From Rhizophagus sp. LPA8_4_AMF (Eukaryota > Glomeromycota > Glomeromycetes > Glomerales > Glomeraceae): a stretch of 23,809 nt of DNA. The stretch is from positions 1 to 23,809 of the forward strand of contig JADRCO010000989.1 in assembly GCA_021464525.1 (NCBI GenBank). The letters run 5' to 3'. The position numbers and the translations under genes are program-made. The notes beneath the pieces were generated by a model that made no database searches, was not told where the DNA came from, and saw only the letters and a list, made by a program, of their open reading frames with translations. Shown here one piece after another: positions 1-7,930 of this stretch (position 1 is its first letter; each line of letters opens with the position of its first letter).

Positions 1-274
1 ATTTATATTTGCTTAATAAAATTATTTTTGTGTAAAAAAATTTGATTCCAAAAATCAGCCCATTTGATTAAAAATTGATGCAATTCTATTTTTTCCATTA
101 ATTATAGCATTTTTTTACTTTGAATATTATACATTATAAAGAATATTTTCAATTATAATTCCACTTTTTATTACTTTTTTTAAAGTTCTTTAATAATAGT
201 ATAAAACCTATCATGTAATTTACCAACTAAATTATTCTAATAATTAAAAAAATCAGAAAATATCCAAGTATATA

Positions 275-450
275 TAGTTAATCCTTGATATAATGAACTC
301 TTGATATAGTGAATTTTAAGTATACTTATAATTAATTTACCCTTGTTATAATGAAGTAGCCAATTAAATTGCTTAAAATCTTCACTATAGTCCTATAGCG
401 AAGTTGAAGTCCAGAACTTAGCTAGGGTTCACTATATCAAGGATTGATTG
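275..450. mobile_element. pogo/Tigger-like miniature inverted-repeat element (176 bp)
   Basis: The two ends are inverted repeats of about 25 bp. The left end reads TAGTTAATCCTTGATATAAT and the reverse complement of the right end reads CAATCAATCCTTGATATAGT, so they differ mainly by C/T and G/A transitions. Both ends abut TA dinucleotides (273-274 and 451-452), as expected for the TA target duplication of Tc1/mariner/pogo elements. The CA(G/A)T start and the 'TTGATATA(G/A)TGAAC' body resemble pogo-type termini, which is family knowledge. Further CTTGATATAGTGAA-like motifs recur inside. There is no room for a transposase, so it is non-autonomous. The transition-type differences suggest age or C-to-T decay. 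Confidence 0.7.
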
Positions 451-474
451 TATAAAAAATATTCATATATAATT

Positions 475-539
475 AAAAAATATACTAGATTTTGAAATAG
501 TTCATTTCTTGAGTTATTTTAAAATCTGATATATTTTTT
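475..539. repeat. Imperfect AT-rich hairpin
   Basis: The left arm at about 475-500 (AAAAAATATACTAGATTTTG) and the right arm at about 515-539 pair with only a few mismatches across a loop of about 14 nt. No gene or target duplication is associated with it. It could be a relic of a foldback element or chance pairing in AT-rich DNA. Confidence 0.4.
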
Positions 540-2056
540 GTATATGTCTAGATATTTTCTGTATATTTGGATATTTTAATTATATCTATATATTTTCTGA
601 ATTTTCTTTTTTTATAAGGCTGTATTTTTAAAATATTACTTAACTTTATTGAATTATATATAAATCATAATTGAGATAAAAAAAAAGATTATATGCAAAT
701 TATATTTTCATCTTATAATTGTCTTCAAAAACATAATTTTCTTTAGACCATTACACAACTTATTAGCTTCTGATGATATATCTGATTTTAAGGTATCAAA
801 AATAATAAGAATTTTATTTAATGAAACAAATGCTAAAGCAAATAAGTGATACAATATAAGACTTAAATGCTTATTGAAACTATATTAAACTGCTAAGCTA
901 TATTTTTGGATTTTCTTTCAGCCATTTTACTTCAAATATAAAAGGCAACCTTTATTAATAATACTAAAAAATTCTTTATTTGATGTATTAATTGCTATTA
1001 TTTAAAATTAGTAAAAATTTTTAGTAATTTTAGTAAAATATTATTTTTTTATCTAATTCAATCAAATTTTAAAATAATATTTGATACAATTTTTTAGATA
1101 TTTTACTTATCAATATATATACTAATGGAAGAATTTTAGAGTTATTTTCTGCACCAATAGAATTATAAATTGTATAGAATTAATAAAAGATTTTGAAGAC
1201 TATTTTAAACATATCATTTATAATTCAAAATGGTGATTAAGATAAATATTGGATATTAGTTTTTATTGTAAATAATAAAATACATTTACTGCTAATTTTG
1301 ATATTTTTTACTAAAAATAACTCTTTATTAAAAATATAATAAATGAATTAGAAATATTAATTTGTTTAAAATTTTATAGTTCTGGTAGTATGTTTATTTT
1401 TCTAACTTGTTTAATTTTCATTTAAAAGCATTTTGTATTGGTAAATAAGAAAAAATTTCTTTAGAAGTTTTTGTGACATTATTTTGGATAATTGTATAGA
1501 ATTACTGCTATTTTTTTAAACTTGATTCTTTACTTGTATAACAACTTTTGCAACTTTAATACTTTTTGCTTATGAAGTGTGATTATAATCAACAAAATTT
1601 TGAAGGCAATAAAAACTATTTGTAAAAATAATTATTGCATGACCTTTACAATCAGATTTTTTCTCTTACAATATCAATAGAATTTATTTTCTCTATTTTA
1701 GTTCTTTTTTTTATTATTAAATAATCACAAATATTAATTTTATTATTTCCTTTTTGAAAAGGAACTATTTTACAAATTTTATTCATATGTAAATTGAAAA
1801 AATTTTATTAATTAAAAGTAAATTGAAAGAAATTGAAGAAATTTGTAATATTATTAAAATAAAATAATATATATCTTAATAAATAAAATTATTAAATGAA
1901 ATCATTTTTATAAAATAAATATATTATTAAATAGTTTTTGTCAAATATTATTTAATTAATATGTCATAGAATTCAAATTATTAATATATAATACTTCAAA
2001 TTTGGTATATTTTTATTATATTATTATAGAATATATTTACAAAATAATAAATTTAT
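540..2056. other. Gene-poor AT-rich stretch
   Basis: I see no supportable gene in this stretch on either strand. All six frames are closed by frequent stops, and the base composition is strongly AT with many poly-A and poly-T runs. No motif of an RNA gene was recognised. Confidence 0.5.
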
Positions 2057-2133
2057 TGAGATTTTGGATTGTCAAGATTTTGGATTGTTGAAATTTTTGG
2101 ATTGTTGAGATTTTGGATTGTTGAGATTTTGTT
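2057..2133. repeat. Minisatellite of a 16-17 bp unit (about 5 copies)
   Basis: The unit GAGATTTTGGATTGTT recurs about five times in tandem with small changes (TGTCAAG, TGTTGAA and TGTTGAG variants at the joints). The last copy is incomplete and runs into TTTGTTATTAG. It lies directly upstream of a decayed coding stretch. Confidence 0.75.
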
Positions 2134-2194
2134 ATTAGTTTTGTATTAGTTGTGTAAGTGATTTTTGAGATTTTGTACCAAATCTTTTAAATGT

Positions 2195-2910
2195 GACTGC
2201 TAAAGATATGAGAATGACAATTCTCAATCTGCTAAAACTGCAACTATGGGAGAAAATCTGGCAACAATGAAATTAGTAAACTTAATTTGCCTTTACAATA
2301 CAAAATAGTTCCAGCATCAAAATTGAGAGCACAAGCATTAGCCACAGAAGTAGAAATATCAATGAAATAAATCATCAACAAGAGCAATAGCAAATTAGTA
2401 ATACAAGTGCCAATTACAAAAGCGATAGTATCAACAGAATCATGGATACCAACTTCATTGGTGGAATCAGGTATTGCAGAATCACAAGCACTTCCAGAAA
2501 TGACATTAGTGAAATCAGTGGAAGCAGAATCACAGGCACCAGTTTCAGAAATGGAGGAATTGGCAGAATCAGAAGTGGCAGAATTACAAGCATTATATTT
2601 AGAAGTAATAGGATCACAAGTACCAACATTACCAAAATCAGCTTAGGAGAGGAAGAAGAAAATGATGATGATGATAAAACCAAATCATTAAATTCTACCT
2701 AAATGTTATTATTCAAAAAGGGAAAGAAAACGGACGTCTTTCTGAAATCTTGTCTACTAATGCACCAAAAAAAGTAGGGTTGAATTTAAGTTAAAGTTGG
2801 GAGAGGATTTCAGCGATGTAGAGGATAAATATAAAGATAGCGAATATATTGAATTTATTGCTTAGTGGGTTATATCATTATCACGAAAAGAACTTTGTAT
2901 TAAAGTTATA
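2195..2910 (+). pseudogene. Decayed low-complexity coding remnant, unknown family
   Basis: This stretch is less AT-rich than its surroundings and carries protein-like segments in shifting frames. One frame (about 2290-2700, one in-frame TAG near 2390) reads as a Ser/Asn/Ile-rich chain with repeated (S/G)RIT(S/G)T motifs, followed by an acidic EEEENDDDD tract at about 2646-2680. After a frame change it continues with a short stretch ending in PKKVGLNLS (about 2735-2793). A third frame contains LGEDFSDVEDKYKDSEYI (about 2800-2855). The degenerate repeat (GAATCACA(A/G)GCA-like, several copies) leaves more than one frame open, so open length alone is weak evidence here. I do not recognise the family. 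A decayed host gene or transposon-borne gene both fit. Confidence 0.35.
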
Positions 2911-3179
2911 CGCATTAGATACGTTAGATAGATAATTAAACATAGCATTTACATATTTGCAAATTGCACAATTTTTGTTTTTGAATAAAGTGAGAAGTTT
3001 TCTGTAAGTTTTCTGAATACAAAGTAGACAATTTTGTTCAATAAAAAATAAAGTAAAAAAATAAAAACAAAGTTTTCTTGAAGAATTTTGTCCAACTATT
3101 CTGATACAATTGATATTGAATAAATGAATCCATTCCTCACAAAGAAATAATCAACGAAACGTCATATATTAAAAAGATA

Positions 3180-3943
3180 GATTACTGTTAAACAACAATA
3201 ACGATATTTACCAAAAATTGTTTTAAAGATGTATCATCTAATGATTTTAATACTGATGAATTTTCTTCTAGAACTTGGATTACAATAGGATTCTTCAATA
3301 ACGCGTCACATAATTCACAGAAAGTTTCTCTGCAACTCTTCAAATTTTGATAGATATGTAATGAATTGTGTCTAAATAACAAAAGTTTACTTTTATTTTC
3401 AGGTTTCTTTTTTAATTTCTTAATTTAACAAAAACTTATTTTACCTCATATCCGTAACGCACCAATTCTATATAAGTCCATGACAAATTCATAACCTCGC
3501 TGTAACTTAAAACAAGTATTATTAGTTAAAAAAAAACTACATTTTGTCCCTCATATTAAATTTTCTCTATTATATATATTTGGTAGCGAAGTGCTCTAGT
3601 CTGGCCTCAAAACACACAATACTATTAATGTGCACTATTCGGCCATCAAAAGCATATTTGAACAAATAATTACGAATTTTCTTTAATAGAATAATGGACA
3701 TAATAATAATTAAATACATACGCTTTGACTAGCTTCGTAAATTTTAGAAGTTCGAACATTATCATTTCTTATCTTCATCAAGGCCGCGTCTACACCAGAT
3801 CTTATTACTTTCTCTAGAATATTATATGGTTGATGAAAATCGTGTTTTATAGCTTGAAAGACAAGTGTCGAAGACGTAATTTTTTCCGGCTCTATAGATA
3901 GTAAAAAATTCTCAATAGCATTGATTATTTCTATCTCATCCAT
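3180..3943 (-). pseudogene. Possible three-exon gene or gene remnant, unknown function
   Basis: Exon-like pieces line up on the minus strand. An ATG at 3943 opens 74 residues starting MDEIEIINAIENFLLSIEP and ends at a good donor (AGC|GTATGTATT, near 3713). A short piece at about 3446-3500 follows a TTACAG acceptor and reads EVMNLSWTYIELVRYGYE up to a GTAAAA donor. A third piece (about 3188-3385) follows a TATTTAG acceptor and reads HNSLHIYQNLKSC, then ALLKNPIVIQVLEENSS. The phases do not join cleanly across the first or the second junction, so the gene is either decayed, carries small sequence errors, or is wrongly assembled by me. The first piece faintly recalls a DEK C-terminal-like helical domain, which is a guess. 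Confidence 0.3.
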
Positions 3944-4660
3944 ACTGTAACTTTATGATTACTCAAAAAAAAATTAAAAATAAAAAAATGCGAAAAATGC
4001 ATAAACATTTGGCAATCCTGATTTTCACATGTTCGGCATATTTTAGATGTGAAAAATCGCTACGTGTCCCAAAGTTAAGATTTAAATATTCAAATTTTGA
4101 GAATTTTTCTTTCATTATACGCCCAAATTTTCAAGAAATCTGGATGGTCGTAATTTAATCTATCAGTCCAAGATAAGGACTATCCAGATTTCTTGAAAAT
4201 TTCTTAAATTTGACTTATGATAATGATTTCATGATTTCATATAACATTAATCATAAATTTCATATGAAAGGTGGGAATCTTTTTACTTAATCTTTATTTA
4301 ATTAATAATACAAAGTTTAACTTGATCATTATTAAAATTGGTAACAAAACTTTTTTAACTTAACTACATATCGATATTATCGAAATCGTCTTCAGGTACA
4401 GTATAAATATAAAATTAAATGTATAAACCTTTATAATTGAAATACATACATATTAGCACCTCATTGCTCATCTTTGAATACTAAACATTGACTTAAAAAG
4501 GTGGTTCACCAAACTTTTTTCATGTTTCAATAAATAAATCCCATGTAAAATTCCAGTATCATCATCGAAAAAGAAATTCATGATTTTGCGCTTTTATAAT
4601 AAAATTATCCTTTGATGAACTTGTTGCAACCTAATAAAACAATTCCTTAATTTTGATGTT
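3944..4660. other. Non-coding stretch with one tiny minus-strand open frame
   Basis: Besides the hairpin at 4125-4202, the only protein-like trace is a 37-codon minus-strand frame at 4468-4581 beginning MNFFFDDDTGILHGIYLL. It is preceded closely by an in-frame stop and may be a gene fragment. No other signal was seen. Confidence 0.3.
4125..4202. repeat. 25-bp inverted repeat (hairpin)
   Basis: The arms AAATTTTCAAGAAATCTGGA... (4125-4149) and its complement (4178-4202) differ at one position and are separated by 28 nt. No flanking target duplication or gene association is clear. Confidence 0.7.
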
Positions 4661-4822
4661 AAGGATTTTCAAGTATACCAAAAGTATATTCTTTAAACAA
4701 CGAAAATTTTTAATCAATCGGACTTAATCATTTCCATTTACGAAACCAGCAATATTCCAGGTATATGTGCTTTCATATTTAATTCATTATATTTGTATTT
4801 ATAATGCTAATACTATTACTAA
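4660..4822 (+). pseudogene. Relic of the 11.97-13.57 kb membrane-protein gene (exon end plus intron)
   Basis: From about 4683 the plus strand closely matches the reverse complement of about 13200-13340. It contains the end of the first visible exon of the membrane gene (coding ...FNQSDLIIS.YETSNIP) and the following intron from its GTATATGTGC donor to the 'CTAATACTATTA' near its acceptor, where it breaks off. The matched exon part is still open in the parental frame, with few substitutions. Its upstream limit (about 4660) is fuzzy. Because the intron is included, this is a DNA-level duplicate and not a retro-copy. Confidence 0.75.
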
Positions 4823-5002
4823 AGTTTTGTTCAATTTTAAATTTTTATTTTATTTTATTTATTTTTTTTATGATTCAAGTAAAGAGATATATGCCTCATT
4901 AACAAAAGTTTTTATAGTGCGATTTTTACAATCATCTGAAGTTATATCTATTTCTTTAATCGCTACTAAAATTCCCCCAAGAAATTCACATTTTGTTTTA
5001 TA
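4822..5002 (-). pseudogene. Relic of kinase exon 1 and intron 1 (TKL N-lobe fragment)
   Basis: On the minus strand 5002-4895 matches the end of exon 1 of the kinase gene at 10300-10515. It reads YKTKCE...GGILVAIKEIDITSDD...KTFVNE, keeping the VAIK ATP-binding lysine and no stop. The following bases match that gene's first intron loosely, but the donor is GC where the parent has GT. Homology stops at about 5002, just after YKT, so the Gly-rich loop and start are missing. It abuts head-on the membrane-gene relic, which runs in the other direction. Only a fragment of the N-lobe remains, so it is non-functional. Confidence 0.75.
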
Positions 5003-5054
5003 GCACTGGTCTGATGTCTACTAGTGACACTTTAAATTCGAAATCATTTGTAGA

Positions 5055-5356
5055 TAGGGATTCGACTAGTTCGGTTTACTGCTCCAATACTAGTTTCAGG
5101 TCTCGAACTAGATGAAACTAGGTTTAAAAACCTAGTTTAAGACTTAGTTTAAGACTATCAATTTCCTAATTTGGAGCATAAACTTGGATATTTTTACAAT
5201 ATTTTTAATTACTTTCAACAAGTTAACTGTTAAAATAAACTCTAGTTTTTTTCTGAAATGATGTAATATCATTTAATTATTAAACCCACTAGGTTTGAGC
5301 ATAACCCGATTTAATACCAGTCCGGAATAAACCACTTAACAATCTTAACATCCCTA
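5055..5356. mobile_element. hAT-like miniature element (302 bp) with 8-bp target duplication
   Basis: The element starts TAGGGATTCG and ends ...AACATCCCTA, giving a perfect 7-bp terminal inverted repeat with weaker pairing further in. It is flanked on both sides by TTTGTAGA (5047-5054 and 5357-5364), a perfect 8-bp duplication. An 8-bp target site and TAGGGATG-type ends are hallmarks of the hAT superfamily (established knowledge). Internally there are further CTAGGTTT/AAACCTAG inverted motifs (about 5115-5145). It has no coding capacity, so it would depend on a transposase elsewhere. The intact duplication suggests recent insertion, next to the relics at 4.66-5.0 kb. Confidence 0.8.
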
Positions 5357-5364
5357 TTTGTAGA

Positions 5365-5773
5365 CTTCTTTTGGGACTAATTTTCTAGGTTTTTGCAATA
5401 ATAATAATCGGACCAAATCCATTACGTGAATGATTTAATATCATTTGATCGTGAGAATTATTCTGATGCCAATCATTATGCTCATATTTGGCACGTTCAA
5501 CCCTTCCAATAATATTTTAATTTTATAAAATTTATTCTACGTATTACATTGTGTGACTAAAATATTAAAAAACAATTAAAAAACAATTAAAAAAAAATCT
5601 GTACAATAACAATATAAAAAAAAAAAATTTTTGTGGAATTAAATCCCTTGTTAACCTATTTAGGTAAATTTTAATAATTTTTTTAATTTTTTTTATATCT
5701 ATTATAAATTGATTAAAATCTTAACTCTAATTTAGATTATATTACGGACAGTATATCAGTGTTACATAAAAAT
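5365..5773. other. 5' flank of the + strand kinase
   Basis: No gene is seen. There is a short A-rich tandem (AAAACAATT-like, about 5568-5592) and long A and T runs before the kinase start. The sequence does not match the 5' flank of the paralogue at 20173-21724 beyond a few bases before the ATG, so a duplication boundary lies close to the start codon. Confidence 0.4.
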
Positions 5774-7289
5774 ATGGAACAATTAAATTATCACAGTGAA
5801 AACGAGTGGATTAATTGGCTTGATGAAGCAATTAAAAAGGAACATATAAAATATTATAAATATGATCAATTTAACAATATTAAAATTATCGGTTCCGGCG
5901 GATTTGGCAAAGTATTTCGAGCTAACTGGAAAAATACGGGAAATATTTTAGCTTTGAAAAAATTTAAATATGATACCGCCGTTAAAGAAATCATCAATGA
6001 GGTAAAGGTTAATTGATCATTGGGGTTTAACAAATTTAAAAAGTAAATCGAATTTTATTTACCTTTTTAGATTTACTTGCACCGTAAAGTCGATTTTCAT
6101 GAAAATATCATACGATTCCTTGGAGTTACCTATGAAAATGGTAAGAATAAAGTTGATAAATTTTGAATTTTCTTAATTAATGACAACTTATTTATTGTTA
6201 ATATTGTTAATTATTAGATAATTACTCTCTTTTAAAAAATAAAAAATTCATGATTGTAATGGAATATGCCGATGGAGATTCTCTTAGAAACTATTTGAAA
6301 CTTAATTTCAGTACTCTCACATGGAATAATAAATATCAATTGGCTTATCAAATTTCGAAAGCCCTGGAATGTTTACATAATGAAGAAATTCTACATCGTG
6401 ACTTGGTAATTGAGCATAGTATATAAATAATTTTATATTAATATTATCCTAATCAAGCATTTTTTCTTTTATAATAGAATTCCAATAATATTTTTATTCA
6501 TCAAAATAAAATTAAATTAGGTGATTTTGGATTATCCAAAAGAATTGAGGAAATATCAAATTCTGGTTCAAAAACAATTGGTGTTATTGCTTACATCGAC
6601 CCAAATAAATTTGATGAACAAAAAAAGTATAAATTTAATGAAAAAAGCGATATATATAGTCTTGGTGTAATACTTTGGGAGATATCAAGTGGCAAACCTC
6701 CATTTAAGAATATAGATAATAACGATCCACATTATGATATATGTTTGGCAATAAAAATTATGAAAGGTTGTCGAGAAACAGTCGTTAAGAATACACCTGT
6801 TGAATATATTAACCTTTATACTGGTAATTAAAAATTAATTCTGAATTTTCTTTTTTTAACGTAATATAATTTTTGGAATAACATGGAAAAAAATAAAATT
6901 TATTTTCAGCGTGTTGGGATCATAAACCAGACGAACGTCCAACTGCTCAACAAGTCGTTACTAAATTAGAAGAAATTATGTCACAAAAAAATATATTAGG
7001 GGATAATTTTGAAGAGGATAATCAATTATCGAAAGAAATCCAGTGTAATAAAAATACCAATACAAGTTTTAGCGATTCTAACATACATTTGGTAATTCCG
7101 AATAATTATACTAATTCATTTCAGGAAACATCTAATAATATTATATCATCAGAAAAATTAGAAATTGATAAAGCGAGAGACTTTACTCATGAGAAAACTC
7201 TTAGAACTAAACAAATTTTTAGGTTTCGTATACCAAAACTTGGAAATAAGGTAAAAATACTACTAAGAAAATTAAAAATAAAAAAATAA
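5774..7289 (+). CDS. TKL-type protein kinase, 403 aa, five exons
   Basis: I place exons at 5774-6001, 6071-6140, 6218-6405, 6478-6823 and 6910-7289. All have GT...AG borders and matching phases (0,1,0,1), giving 1212 nt. The start is the ATG of MEQLNYHSENEW; an upstream GTG is not a eukaryotic start. A single kinase domain (about residues 35-300) shows the Gly-rich loop GSGGFGKVF (40-48), the ATP-binding Lys of LALK (62), HRDL (159-162) followed by NSNN, DFGLSK (178-183), and the SDIYSLGVILWEISSGKPPF region, all TKL-like. All catalytic residues are present, so an active Ser/Thr (or dual) kinase is likely. A Ser/Asn-rich, finally basic tail (about 300-403) has no recognised domain. No signal peptide or membrane segment is seen, so it is presumably cytosolic. 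Substrates are unknown. A close paralogue lies at 20173-21724. Confidence 0.87.
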
Positions 7290-7930
7290 AGCAAATATAG
7301 ATATTAGCAATTGTTTCGTAACTTGCATATGGTAGTTATTTCATAGGGATTTATAACACGTGGTGAAGGATTGATTTTTGTAAAGTAAAAAAAAGAGCTT
7401 TCTTTTTATGTTTAGTATTTAATGATTTATTTAGAGTAAATTGTAAATAATTCATTAGAATATAGAAGGCTTCAAATTATTTATTATTTATGAACAACAT
7501 ATTTTTTTGTCAAAACATGTTTAATTATTACAGTGAGTTCATTATATATGTAATCATTAAAATTGCCATTAAACATTATTAATCTACATGAGTTATTTCT
7601 AAATAAGGGCTCACTTGAAACTTCCTTTTTTGTTTAGCCTTGTAATTAATAGTATATCCAGCCACAACTCAGCCAGTGTACATACTACTACAGCTGAGCC
7701 AAACTTGATCAGCACACTTTTTATCAGAATAAAGTATCGCGTTGCCATATATAGGTTTTTAAAAGTTTCGACTGTACCCACAACTTTATAATTTTAATTT
7801 TAAATATAAAAAATTCAATTAAATTAAATTTTGCTTTATTTAAACTATTTATAACCCTATTTAATAAATTTTAAACGTAAATAAATAAAAAATCTATTAT
7901 AAATTCTTATATGTAAAAACCTTCACAAAT
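7290..7930. other. Convergent intergenic region with a conserved 3' block
   Basis: This region lies between two converging genes. At 7353-7385 is a 33-bp block (ATAACACGTGGTGAAGGATT...) that is repeated with one mismatch downstream of the paralogous kinase (20108-20140, minus orientation). At about 7640-7760 there is a less AT-rich patch (CAGCCACAACTCAGCCAGTG...) with no match in the paralogue's flank; it may be an inserted repeat fragment. No gene is seen. Confidence 0.45.

Noticed and set aside
3588-3650. Less AT-rich TGGTAGCGAAGTGCTC... patch as a possible tRNA or insertion
   Set aside because: No cloverleaf folds and no inverted ends are seen; it is left as part of the putative long intron of the 3.2-3.9 kb remnant.
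3955-4158. 67-codon plus-strand open frame
   Set aside because: Its end lies within the 25-bp hairpin, the composition is AT-driven, and there is no recognisable domain or intron context.
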